From CAZPQM01 sp964588995 (GTDB lineage: Bacteria; Pseudomonadota; Alphaproteobacteria; Rickettsiales; UBA8987), in NCBI GenBank assembly GCA_964588995.1, contig CAZPQM010000001.1, forward strand, positions 124,001 through 188,000: a stretch of DNA of 64,000 nucleotides, read 5' to 3'. The translations under genes were made by a program, and so were the position numbers. The notes beneath the pieces were generated by a model, which was not told the DNA's origin, searched no databases, and saw only the letters and a program-made list of their open reading frames with translations. Positions 44,042-53,147 of this stretch are shown here, one piece after another (position 1 is the first letter of the stretch; every line of letters starts with the position of its first letter).

Positions 44042-44752
44042 ATGCCAGAGGTAATCATTAATGGCCCTGAGGGGCGTATAGAGGGGCGCTACCATCATAG
44101 CGAAGAGAAGAATGCACCGGTTGCTCTGGTGTTGCATCCGCACCCTAAGCATGGCGGAACCATGAATAATAAAGTGGTTTATAACTTGTTTCATACCTAT
44201 GTGCGTAATGGCTTTTCTGTTTTACGTTTTAATTTCAGGGGCGTGGGTCGCTCAGAAGGTGAATTTGATAATGGTATTGGCGAACTCAGTGATGCCGCAA
44301 CAGCACTAGACTGGTTACAGGCGGAAAATTCCAGTCCGTCTTCCTTTTGGATTGCCGGTTTTTCATTTGGCGCATGGCTTGCAATGCAACTTCTCATGCG
44401 CCGTCCTGAGCTGGAAAACTTTGTGGCTATCTCACCTCCTGCAAATATGTATGATTTTTCATTTTTGGCCCCCTGCCCTCGTGGTGGACTTATTGTACAA
44501 GGGGATCAGGACAGCATCGTATCCGAGGATGACGTATCCACTCTTGCCGAAAAGCTCAATAATCAGCGTAATATCTCGGTGGACTATCGCGTCATACCCA
44601 AAGCGGATCACTTCTTCCGAAATCATATGGGTGATCTCATCTCCCATGTAGACAACTATGTAAAGTCAAATTTCGATGAGATTACACGTCGTGGGATGGT
44701 TCGGCCGGACAAAAAACGCCGCCAGCCTGCGCAGGTGGACGAATCCCTGTAG
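44042..44752 (+). CDS. Alpha/beta hydrolase, YqiA/dienelactone-hydrolase-like
   Basis: Cytoplasmic hydrolase of 236 residues without signal peptide. S108 in GFSFGA is the nucleophile, an aspartate at 155-157 (QGDQDSIV) and H190 (KADHFF) complete the triad, and LHPHPKHGGTMNN near residue 31-43 is a block shared by this small conserved group. The substrate is unknown. A related gene sits near the iscS cluster in Rickettsia, which suggests an old linkage. The last 71 bases overlap the 3' end of anmK on the other strand. Confidence 0.82.
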   Translation: MPEVIINGPEGRIEGRYHHSEEKNAPVALVLHPHPKHGGTMNNKVVYNLFHTYVRNGFSVLRFNFRGVGRSEGEFDNGIGELSDAATALDWLQAENSSPSSFWIAGFSFGAWLAMQLLMRRPELENFVAISPPANMYDFSFLAPCPRGGLIVQGDQDSIVSEDDVSTLAEKLNNQRNISVDYRVIPKADHFFRNHMGDLISHVDNYVKSNFDEITRRGMVRPDKKRRQPAQVDESL

Positions 44753-45872
44753 TTTTCGGTGAGCTAATAGGCAACCCTAACATTGAACGTACGGCTAGAT
44801 AGGCAAAGGCCTCAGCCTCCATGGCATCTCCATTGACTGGTTTGGCACTAATAGTTAAACTATCACATGAGGAAATATCACATCTAATGTGATGCTTTAA
44901 CTGCAACAATAAATGCTTATTATGCCTCCCTCCTCCACATACAAAAATATGTTTTGGATGTTCTTCTATTTTTTCCATAGCACTTTTTACAGAATTAACA
45001 ACAAAGAATAACTGTGTAGCGAGCGCATCAGGTAAGGCCATATCTCGAACATCGTTCAGCGTTTGGCTAAACTGCATATAATCAAGAGACTTTGGAGGTT
45101 CCTTTTTAAAAAACGAATGCTCTAACCAGCGATTCACTAGTTCCATTTTTGGCTTACCTGAAGCTGCAATCTCACCATCTTTGTCATAATCATAATCAGA
45201 GAAGGATTGCACCAACGTATTCATTAATGCATTTCCTGGACCGGTATCAAAAGCGATAATACGATCCCGTGAACCCGTAGTTAAGGCATCGCCTGAACTT
45301 TTATTTAATGTATCACTTGAGGTTTTAATGACTGTAACGTTAGCCACCCCTCCTATATTTAAGAAGGCCACCGGGTAATCCCTATCTTCTAACGCAGTAT
45401 TTGCTAAAACGTCATGGTAGAATGGGACAAGTGGCGCCCCTTGACCCCCAGCCAACACATCGCCGCTACGAAAGTCATATACGACATCGCAGCCTGTGAG
45501 CTTTGCGAGATACATGCCATCACCCATCTGCTTAGTAAGCTTTTCATGCGGGGCATGAAATAAAGTATGGCCATGAAACCCAATAAGATCAATCTCAGCA
45601 AAAGCAATGGAGTGTTGCTGCAATAGTCTTTCTACGGTTTTAGCATGAAGCTCAGTTAATTCCTGCTCCACTTTAGCGTCGAAAATACGCTGATGTTTAA
45701 ACTGCTCAATAGCCGTTTTTATCCGTTCTCTAAAGCTATTTTCATACGGATAGTAATAAAAACCAATCGGTTGAATAAATTGGCTACCATCGGTTTTAAG
45801 CAACGCGGCATCAATTCCGTCTAGTGATGTACCGCTCATGAGCCCAACGGCATTGTACAGCTTTTTTCGCAT
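44682..45872 (-). CDS. anmK: Anhydro-N-acetylmuramic acid kinase (AnmK)
   Basis: Kinase of 396 residues that opens and phosphorylates 1,6-anhydro-MurNAc during cell-wall recycling. The N-terminal GLMSGTSLDGIDAALL is the ATP-phosphate loop, IGFHGHTLFH and FDTGPGNALMN are further family blocks, and the C-terminus keeps the LPISSPKTTG segment. It overlaps the hydrolase gene by 71 bases, tail to tail. It diverges from tyrS, a common neighbour of anmK in alphaproteobacteria. Confidence 0.93.
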   Translation of the reverse strand: MRKKLYNAVGLMSGTSLDGIDAALLKTDGSQFIQPIGFYYYPYENSFRERIKTAIEQFKHQRIFDAKVEQELTELHAKTVERLLQQHSIAFAEIDLIGFHGHTLFHAPHEKLTKQMGDGMYLAKLTGCDVVYDFRSGDVLAGGQGAPLVPFYHDVLANTALEDRDYPVAFLNIGGVANVTVIKTSSDTLNKSSGDALTTGSRDRIIAFDTGPGNALMNTLVQSFSDYDYDKDGEIAASGKPKMELVNRWLEHSFFKKEPPKSLDYMQFSQTLNDVRDMALPDALATQLFFVVNSVKSAMEKIEEHPKHIFVCGGGRHNKHLLLQLKHHIRCDISSCDSLTISAKPVNGDAMEAEAFAYLAVRSMLGLPISSPKTTGIRPPAQAGGVFCPAEPSHDV

Positions 45873-45929
45873 AGCAACCCTCTAGACCGCGCCAAAACGC
45901 TATGCTACATAACACTGGCGAGGTAAATA

Positions 45930-47198
45930 ATGTATCAATCTTCCTTATTAAACACCTTACAGGAGTGTCAGTATATCGATAATTGTACTGATTTTGAAGG
46001 GCTTGACGCGCTGCTCTCAGAAAATACACCCGTTCCGGTCTATATCGGCTTTGATTGTACGGCACCTAGCCTACATGTAGGTAGTCTTATACAAATCATG
46101 GCGCTTAAGCACGTTCAGGAATCCGGCCATAAACCGATTATACTGATCGGTGGCGGCACTACACGCGTCGGCGATCCGAGCGGCAAAGACGAAAGTCGCA
46201 AACTGCTCGATGACGATATGATTCAGCATAACATGGATTCGTTAAAGCACGTTTTTTCTCACTACCTTGAATTTGAATCTGTATATAATGCCAAAACATC
46301 AAAAGCTTTTATGGTAAATAATGCGGATTGGTTACTTTCTTTATCATACATAGATTTTCTGAGGGAATATGGCCGCCATTTCTCAATCAATAAAATGCTC
46401 TCTTATGAAAGTGTGAAGAGCCGCTTAGAACGTGAGCAGCATCTGAGTTTCTTGGAATTTAACTACATGCTGCTTCAGGCCTATGACTTTATCGAACTGT
46501 ACCGACGCTATAATTGTCGATTGCAACTGGGAGGTTCAGACCAGTGGGGTAATATCATTAATGGCATCGATTTGCATCATAAGTTAAGAGGAGAGCAGAC
46601 CTTATATGGCCTGACCACACCACTCATCACCACCTCCGATGGCAAGAAGATGGGTAAAACGGCGCAGGGAGCAATATGGCTGGATGAAAGCCTGCTTTCC
46701 CCTTACGATTATTGGCAATTTTGGCGTAATACAACCGATGAAGACGTTGGGCGCTTCCTCCGACTTTTTACGGATTATAGCTTAGACGAAATTAAACAAT
46801 ATGAAGAACTTGAAGGGTCGAATATTAATCAGGCTAAAATAGCACTGGCTAATGCGACTACACGTCTTTTGCATGGTAAAGCAGCGGCTGATGCGGCTGA
46901 AAAAACGGCTATAGAAACCTTTGCAGAAGGTAAGGCATCCGATGGACTGCCCGAATATAAAGTTCTGAAAGACTCGTTAGCAAGCGGCATACCTGTCTTC
47001 AAATTGATGGTAGATGCACAGCTTGTAAAATCAGGAGGAGAAGCACGTCGACTGATTAAGGGCGGGGGGGCACGACTTGATGATGCGAAAATAACCAATG
47101 CTGAAGATCTTATGACATTAGAAGATTTTAGCGATAAGGATTACGTAAAATTATCTGCAGGAAAAAAACGTCACATACTTTTAAAGTTAACCGATTAA
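45930..47198 (+). CDS. tyrS: Tyrosyl-tRNA synthetase
   Basis: Class I aminoacyl-tRNA synthetase, 422 residues. The HIGH-type motif is HVGS (49-52), the KMSKS-type motif is KKMGKT (about 239-244), and the tyrosine-binding LGGSDQWGNI lies between. A C-terminal S4 RNA-binding domain (about 355-420, with KSGGEARRLIKGGGARL) completes the bacterial TyrRS layout. A GAGGT site precedes the ATG. The gene converges on the AsmA-like gene with a ten-base gap. Confidence 0.97.
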   Translation: MYQSSLLNTLQECQYIDNCTDFEGLDALLSENTPVPVYIGFDCTAPSLHVGSLIQIMALKHVQESGHKPIILIGGGTTRVGDPSGKDESRKLLDDDMIQHNMDSLKHVFSHYLEFESVYNAKTSKAFMVNNADWLLSLSYIDFLREYGRHFSINKMLSYESVKSRLEREQHLSFLEFNYMLLQAYDFIELYRRYNCRLQLGGSDQWGNIINGIDLHHKLRGEQTLYGLTTPLITTSDGKKMGKTAQGAIWLDESLLSPYDYWQFWRNTTDEDVGRFLRLFTDYSLDEIKQYEELEGSNINQAKIALANATTRLLHGKAAADAAEKTAIETFAEGKASDGLPEYKVLKDSLASGIPVFKLMVDAQLVKSGGEARRLIKGGGARLDDAKITNAEDLMTLEDFSDKDYVKLSAGKKRHILLKLTD

Positions 47199-47208
47199 GC
47201 CTTAACGT

Positions 47209-50103
47209 CTACTGAACACCCTCACCCCAAATATTGCGCAAGAAGCCAGGCGTTAGCATCGAGAGTGGATTTACACTGATTTCAGGATCTTCAATATCGC
47301 CCGTAACTGTATAACGGGTTGCAATTACGCCTTCTCCTTTTTTACCAACAAGTAACTGACCAAGTAAAGGGATGCGCCCAAGCAAGCTATTTATCATATA
47401 TGATGGAATAACGGCACCACTCAACTCTAGCTGTCTTGCCTTAAGATCTATATCCCCCTGTGTTGTAATACCCATAGACGCCCCTGATGCTTTCAGGTCA
47501 TCTAGCGTGACAACTTTATTATGGTAAGTAAGATTGGACTTCAGGCTATTAAATGATACACCGCTAGATAACAATTCAAGAAAACCGGTTAGCGAAGCCA
47601 AATTCAGAATACGGGTTAGTATCGGCAGATCCTGTACTACAAAATCCTTCATAATAACACCACCTCTATAGATGTTATCACCGCGCCGTGTCAAAGATAG
47701 TTCTATAGCTCCTCCCCGTAAATTCTTACTGAAGTTTAGCGCACGCAATAAACTGCCTATATTACTAGAGACAAGTTCAATCTTACCATTATCCTCAGAG
47801 CTATAAGTTATCTTAAATGGGGTTTGCTCTGACTCTATTGCCGAAACCCTAATCTCAGCACAACTAGCGTAAGTGCATAAAATATTTGCCTGGACATTGT
47901 AGAGTGAACGTTTGCCAGAAAGAAAAAACTCATGAAGTTGCGCACTAACAACTACACCAAATTTATTATTTTCTGAAGAAACAGTTTTAGATACGAAATG
48001 GTTTACTAATAACGTTAATAAACCGGAGTTTAGCTTTGCCCCAGTCAATACGGTTTCATATTTGCTTCCATGCTGCTTTACGAGGAGGCTGAAGTCTGAT
48101 AATGGCGAGCTATAACGTTTTATGGAAATTAACTGCACTTGATTGTCTGAAAACGTCAGCTCAGGTGCTTGTAAAGAAAACGCCTCACTATTTACCGTAA
48201 TATCATGCAGGCGAACCTGACTCCCTGACTTTGTAATCGAAGCTTGGAAGGTAAGGGGCATTCCGGCTGCTTTTTGCCAACCGAGCATCTCGTGACGCAT
48301 GAATAACTTCGTGCCGTCACCAGAAAGTGCGAACTGCCCTTCCCCATCTCGTTCAATCGTTGCGCTTATGCGACCTTCGGCTATAATCGGTAAATCTAAA
48401 TATCCTAATAAAGATTCCAGCTGGTTTGTTTGAACTTTGATATCCTGCGGCGCGTCGGATAACACCGGAATCGAGAGTGTAAAACGCACTTGCTGGTCAG
48501 CATCAACTAATGTTGGCTCTATAATAATACGCTCGGACTCTCCTCTAACCTCTATGTTTCCGGTAACAAGTTTTCGACTCATTACGGAAGCCGGTGCTGA
48601 AAAACCTGTGATCGATAGGTCCGAATCAAAGTGGAATTCACGCCCCTGTTTGCGAGATAAATTAAGTGCAAACTGTAAATTACCGTCCACATTGCCCTTG
48701 GCCCCCTCAATACCTATAAACGGAATTTTAGAAGAATCATGTATTGCGAAAGGTAAGAAATGTTTTAACTTACCATCCAAATTGACCTTTACAAATAGTC
48801 GCGCCTTATCTCTATAAGGCGATATGGTGATACGTCCATTATTCAATTCTGAGGAATCAATCCTTGCCTGATTAACTAGTATCGTAAAATCCTCTCCGCT
48901 AAATAACATACGACCTGAGGCATCTGTGATTGGCGACCGGTCTTTTAGTGGCATTATGGATAAATTGGTGTAATCATACGCAATCTGTACTGCCTCTTTT
49001 TCAACCTTAACAGGCCCATCTGCCGCATGAGCAATATTTATATTACCTGTAATGTTAGATAGCTCCGCACGCTGAATATGTGATTTAATCCATGCTCTGG
49101 TTTTGGGAATTAAAGCTTTTGGCCACAGTAGAAGCACTTCGTCAAAAGCCAACCGGGATAACGCAAACTCTGCTTTTAGCGAAGCGGGTCTGGAGATATT
49201 GCGGGATGATTTTTCATAATAAAGGTCGATATATTCTTTTTCCGGAAATGCATGGTTATATAATGATAAGGTAATATGCGATAATGCTAAGTTGGGTAAT
49301 AAATCTAGGCGCACCGCTCCGGATAGTGAAACGTTATGAAAAGATGGCAAGTCAGAGGCCGCAGGGTAAAATATTGATAATGCATCTATCGCAACATTGT
49401 GCAATCCTACGCTAGCGTTTAGTTCTCCGGATTGATTAATTATAACGTCAGCGCGAAGTTTATGATCTAAACCGGAGTCGTTTGCCGTCACATCTAATAG
49501 AATATAACTGCCAGTCTGCGTAAACTGCATTCGCACATCATTGAATAAAATAATGTCTGAAAGCGCATTATCAGTTGGTTTAACAATACGTTTTATATGC
49601 AGTCGTTTGAAAGGTAGAATTTTATTATTTTGATACCCTTGAAACATGGGTTCAAAAAGAACCTGCAAATCCGCTTCAGCAGCCGACGAATCTTTCATTC
49701 TTGCAATACTACCCAATACCTCAATGTTAATAGTGTCCAGTGTTACCTGTTCAAAGTACAACTTCTGTTCGAGCAATAAATAAGAAAAATCCAATGTAGC
49801 AGATAGATTATTGAAGCCAACCAGCTCACCTCCTTGCGCATCGAGGAATCGCATGTACTTGAAATGCAGCTGGAATCCGCCCTTCAGGCCCATCCACTCT
49901 ATGGATAGCCCATTTAAATCTACTTTATGCTGTTCCGATACATACTGCAACTCCGATTCCACGAGTCCCTCTATCCAACTTAAGGAGCGCTCAGATTGCG
50001 TAAACCATATGCTAAGAAAGATTAGCGTTGTAAAGAACGCCACGAAAAACCAAAAGAATGTTCGTGTGGTATTTTTTAATATACGATAGCGTTTAGATGT
50101 CAT
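47209..50103 (-). CDS. Large AsmA/YhdP-like envelope protein
   Basis: Protein of 964 residues with one N-terminal membrane helix (about 14-34) and a very long, beta-rich periplasmic part. The C-terminal third (for instance LTRRGDNIYRGGVIMKDFVVQDLP in part, and LASLTGFLELLSSGVSFNSL split across the region) matches the AsmA-like C-terminal domain of YhdP/DUF3971 proteins. Such proteins are thought to bridge the periplasm and carry phospholipids to the outer membrane. Placement next to tyrS is seen in other alphaproteobacteria. The function is inferred from the family. Confidence 0.8.
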   Translation of the reverse strand: MTSKRYRILKNTTRTFFWFFVAFFTTLIFLSIWFTQSERSLSWIEGLVESELQYVSEQHKVDLNGLSIEWMGLKGGFQLHFKYMRFLDAQGGELVGFNNLSATLDFSYLLLEQKLYFEQVTLDTINIEVLGSIARMKDSSAAEADLQVLFEPMFQGYQNNKILPFKRLHIKRIVKPTDNALSDIILFNDVRMQFTQTGSYILLDVTANDSGLDHKLRADVIINQSGELNASVGLHNVAIDALSIFYPAASDLPSFHNVSLSGAVRLDLLPNLALSHITLSLYNHAFPEKEYIDLYYEKSSRNISRPASLKAEFALSRLAFDEVLLLWPKALIPKTRAWIKSHIQRAELSNITGNINIAHAADGPVKVEKEAVQIAYDYTNLSIMPLKDRSPITDASGRMLFSGEDFTILVNQARIDSSELNNGRITISPYRDKARLFVKVNLDGKLKHFLPFAIHDSSKIPFIGIEGAKGNVDGNLQFALNLSRKQGREFHFDSDLSITGFSAPASVMSRKLVTGNIEVRGESERIIIEPTLVDADQQVRFTLSIPVLSDAPQDIKVQTNQLESLLGYLDLPIIAEGRISATIERDGEGQFALSGDGTKLFMRHEMLGWQKAAGMPLTFQASITKSGSQVRLHDITVNSEAFSLQAPELTFSDNQVQLISIKRYSSPLSDFSLLVKQHGSKYETVLTGAKLNSGLLTLLVNHFVSKTVSSENNKFGVVVSAQLHEFFLSGKRSLYNVQANILCTYASCAEIRVSAIESEQTPFKITYSSEDNGKIELVSSNIGSLLRALNFSKNLRGGAIELSLTRRGDNIYRGGVIMKDFVVQDLPILTRILNLASLTGFLELLSSGVSFNSLKSNLTYHNKVVTLDDLKASGASMGITTQGDIDLKARQLELSGAVIPSYMINSLLGRIPLLGQLLVGKKGEGVIATRYTVTGDIEDPEISVNPLSMLTPGFLRNIWGEGVQ

Positions 50104-50149
50104 AAATTAGCAGGCAAAATGGTATACAATACAAAACGGAGACTATTTC

Positions 50150-50644
50150 ATGGAGAACGAAAAAAAACAACTGGATTCGAAACCCTTGTCCATTGGTGAT
50201 TTCGGTCCGGACTTTACACTGGATTCGGAAGAGGGACCGCTTACATTATCCGATTACCGAGGTAAAAATGTAGTGCTGTACTTTTACCCAAAAGACAGTA
50301 CACCAGGCTGCACCAAAGAGGCAGAAGGATTTAGTGCACGCAAGCAGGATTTCGAAGATATTGATACCGTTATCATTGGCGTATCAAAAGATACGGTAGA
50401 TAGTCATAAAAAGTTTGCCGACAAGTACAATCTCTCCGTTACACTTGCATCGGATAATAATAGCACGGTTTGTGAAGCCTATGATTGCTGGGTAGAAAAG
50501 AATATGTACGGCAAGAAATATATGGGTATTCAGCGCGACACCTTTCTCATTGATGCCAAAGGGCAGATTCGAAAAATATGGCGCAAGGTAAAGGTTGATG
50601 GCCACGTCGAAGAAGTTTATGAACAAGCCAAAAAACTGAGTTAG
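50150..50644 (+). CDS. bcp: Thioredoxin-dependent peroxiredoxin, Bcp/PrxQ type
   Basis: Thiol peroxidase of 164 residues that reduces hydroperoxides. The peroxidatic cysteine is C54 in YPKDSTPGCTKEAEGF, with the conserved threonine and proline before it. The resolving cysteine found five residues later in E. coli Bcp is replaced by E59. C108 and C114 are the only other cysteines seen, so the protein works either as a 1-Cys enzyme or with a different resolving residue. A GGAG site lies about 8 bases upstream, and pyrB follows after seven bases. Confidence 0.92.
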   Translation: MENEKKQLDSKPLSIGDFGPDFTLDSEEGPLTLSDYRGKNVVLYFYPKDSTPGCTKEAEGFSARKQDFEDIDTVIIGVSKDTVDSHKKFADKYNLSVTLASDNNSTVCEAYDCWVEKNMYGKKYMGIQRDTFLIDAKGQIRKIWRKVKVDGHVEEVYEQAKKLS

Positions 50645-50651
50645 CTATTCT

Positions 50652-51620
50652 GTGAACCCCCCCAAACTGCACTCCCCTCATCTTCTGAGCACTGAAGATT
50701 TGAGCTACGATGAAATTGCTTCGCTGTTTGATCGCGCTGAGCATTATATTACGGCAAACCGCCAGGGAAATAAAAAGAACGATACGCTCCGGGGTAAAAC
50801 GCAAATTAACATCTTCTTTGAAAATTCTACACGGACACGTACTTCATTTGAGCTGGCGGGAAAACGACTTGGCGCCGATGTCATCAATATGCAGGTGGAA
50901 CATTCTGCAGTCAAAAAAGGAGAAACACTTTTAGACACGGCCGCTACGCTAAACGCAATGCACCCTGACTTCATTTGCGTACGCCATCCGGAAAGCGGCG
51001 CAGTGCAGCTATTATCGCAAAAAATCAATGGCGCCGTCATAAATGCCGGAGATGGCTCGCATGAACATCCCACACAGGCTTTACTGGATGCGCTAACTAT
51101 TTATCGCAAATTTAAGACGTTGCATAATGACGATGATTTAGAGCACCTCTTTCTACATAAAACCATCGCCATATGCGGTGATATTTTACATAGTCGGGTA
51201 GCTCGTTCTAATGTTTATTTGCTGAAAACGCTGGGAGCTAAGGTGCGTTTGATTGCTCCGCCGACTTTATTACCTGTGCAATGTGATTTGTTAGGTGCGG
51301 ATCTATTCCATTCCTTGCAGGAAGGTGTAAAAGATGCGGATGTGGTTATGATGCTTCGCATTCAGAAAGAACGCATGTCCAGCTGCTACTTTCCTTCAGA
51401 GCGAGAGTATTTCCACCTCTATGGCCTGGATTATGAAAAGCTTGCATTGGCAAAAGAACATGCTTTTATTATGCATCCCGGTCCGGTAAACCGGGGCCTT
51501 GAAATCGATACTGACCTGGCCGATGATATTCAGAAAAGCGTAATTCTTGAGCAGGTTGAAAACGGTGTCGCCATTCGTCAGGCCGTACTGGAGATGCTGT
51601 CTACACAAAATCAGGTATAA
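50652..51620 (+). CDS. pyrB: Aspartate carbamoyltransferase catalytic subunit (PyrB)
   Basis: Second enzyme of pyrimidine synthesis, joining carbamoyl phosphate and aspartate. The 322-residue protein has the carbamoyl-phosphate motif STRTRTSFE (59-67) and HPTQALLD around residue 138. No ATG is available before these conserved parts, so the GTG at 50652 is the start; its ribosome site is weak and coupling to bcp is likely. PyrI, the regulatory subunit, is absent, and a pyrC gene follows, as is usual for alphaproteobacteria. Confidence 0.95.
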   Translation: MNPPKLHSPHLLSTEDLSYDEIASLFDRAEHYITANRQGNKKNDTLRGKTQINIFFENSTRTRTSFELAGKRLGADVINMQVEHSAVKKGETLLDTAATLNAMHPDFICVRHPESGAVQLLSQKINGAVINAGDGSHEHPTQALLDALTIYRKFKTLHNDDDLEHLFLHKTIAICGDILHSRVARSNVYLLKTLGAKVRLIAPPTLLPVQCDLLGADLFHSLQEGVKDADVVMMLRIQKERMSSCYFPSEREYFHLYGLDYEKLALAKEHAFIMHPGPVNRGLEIDTDLADDIQKSVILEQVENGVAIRQAVLEMLSTQNQV

Positions 51621-51678
51621 CTGGCCTTGCACTACTATTTACGCTATAATTTCGCGCAATGGATAAACAGGATGAATT

Positions 51679-53013
51679 ATGAATCAGATATGGAAGCTTC
51701 CCGAGCATAACAATCATAGGGACGTCGTACTTTATAAAAACGCCCGGATTATCGACCCGGAAAGCCGCTATGATGAGGGTGGCAATTTACTAACCATCGG
51801 AGATAAAATAGAAGCGTTTGGTCCTAGCGTCACGGAAGATGAGGCACCTAAAGGCGCAAAAATCATAGAGTGTCAGGGCCACGTCCTATGTCCAGGGCTG
51901 ATTGATATACAAGTGCATTTTCGAGAGCCGGGGCAGGAGCATAAGGAAACATTGCACACGGGCAGCAAGTCCGCAGCAGCCGGGGGCATTACGATGGCGG
52001 TTTGTCAGCCTAACACCTCACCCGTTCTGGACGATATATCATCACTGGAATTTTTGAAAAACCGAGCCCGAGAAACATCCTTTATACATATCCGCGCCTA
52101 TGCCTGTATTTCAAAGGGCATGAACGGTGATGCGCTATCCGAGATGGGCTTACTCAAAGAGACGGGTATTGTGGTCGGCTTCACCGATGACGGTTTGCCG
52201 GTGATGAACAGCCTGCTGATGCGAAGGGCACTCGAATATGCGAGTATGCTCGATTTACCGATAGCGCAGCACGCGGAAGATTTGCAATTGACGGATGGTG
52301 GCTGCATCAACGAAGGTGCCGTTTCTACCAAACTCGGTGTGAAGGGCATTCCAAATGCCTCAGAATCCGTGATCGTCGAACGCGATATTCAGTTGCTGGA
52401 AATAACAGGTGGACACTATCACGTGTTGCATGTGTCCACCCGGCAGGCCGTGGAAGCCATCCGCCGCGCCCGCGCCCGGGGCCTGAATGTAACGGGTGAA
52501 GCGGCTCCGCACCATTTCACCCTGACAGATGAAGCAGTGCTCGATTATAAAACCTTTGCCAAAATGAATCCGCCATTGCGGTCTGAGGAGGACCGTCAGG
52601 CGATTATTGAAGGCCTTAAAGATGGAACATTAACAGCAATTGCCACGGATCATGCGCCGCATGATATGGAAAGTAAGCGGCTGCCGCTTGCTAATGCCGC
52701 ATTCGGGATAGTGGGCGTGGAAACCATGCTGCCACTCAGTCTCAAACTGGTCGAAGACGGTCATCTTACCCTGACCGATATGCTCGGCAAGATGACTTAT
52801 CAAGCTGCTGATATCATTCGTGAGAACAATAGAGGTCGCATTCGGGAAGGCGCCTATGCCGATCTGACCTTGATAGACCTTGATCACGCGTGGGAAATTG
52901 ATCCCGATACTTTTGCCAGCAAATCCCATAATTCGCCGTTTAAAGGTACTAAGGTTAAAGGCCGTGCCGTGCGCACCGTAGTAGCGGGGGAAACCGTTTA
53001 CGAGCTTGAATAG
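51679..53013 (+). CDS. pyrC: Dihydroorotase (PyrC), class I
   Basis: Zinc amidohydrolase of 444 residues for the third step of pyrimidine synthesis. The first metal motif reads D76-I-Q78-V-H80-F-R, so the first of the usual two histidines is glutamine. Other conserved parts remain: FTDDGLP, QHAED, VLHVSTRQAVE, EAAPHHF and the late ATDHAPH aspartate. A glutamine at this place occurs, to my recollection, in other alphaproteobacterial PyrC proteins, so it does not by itself indicate loss of function. It follows pyrB by 58 bases. Confidence 0.9.
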   Translation: MNQIWKLPEHNNHRDVVLYKNARIIDPESRYDEGGNLLTIGDKIEAFGPSVTEDEAPKGAKIIECQGHVLCPGLIDIQVHFREPGQEHKETLHTGSKSAAAGGITMAVCQPNTSPVLDDISSLEFLKNRARETSFIHIRAYACISKGMNGDALSEMGLLKETGIVVGFTDDGLPVMNSLLMRRALEYASMLDLPIAQHAEDLQLTDGGCINEGAVSTKLGVKGIPNASESVIVERDIQLLEITGGHYHVLHVSTRQAVEAIRRARARGLNVTGEAAPHHFTLTDEAVLDYKTFAKMNPPLRSEEDRQAIIEGLKDGTLTAIATDHAPHDMESKRLPLANAAFGIVGVETMLPLSLKLVEDGHLTLTDMLGKMTYQAADIIRENNRGRIREGAYADLTLIDLDHAWEIDPDTFASKSHNSPFKGTKVKGRAVRTVVAGETVYELE

Positions 53014-53147
53014 CGCTCCTTTGCATAAAAAGGCGAGGAATGCGTCACGTTTTTAACACAAGAATCGCGCGTCTGATAAAAAGACTCAGGTAGTGCTTGC
53101 AAGCCGTGCATCGCTTGGTTAATTATAGGGGTTAGTAGGGGGCATGC

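Noticed and set aside
53014..53040. Imperfect hairpin after pyrC (CTCCTTT with AAAGGCGAG).
   Set aside because: It contains a bulge and is not followed directly by a T run, so I do not call a terminator.
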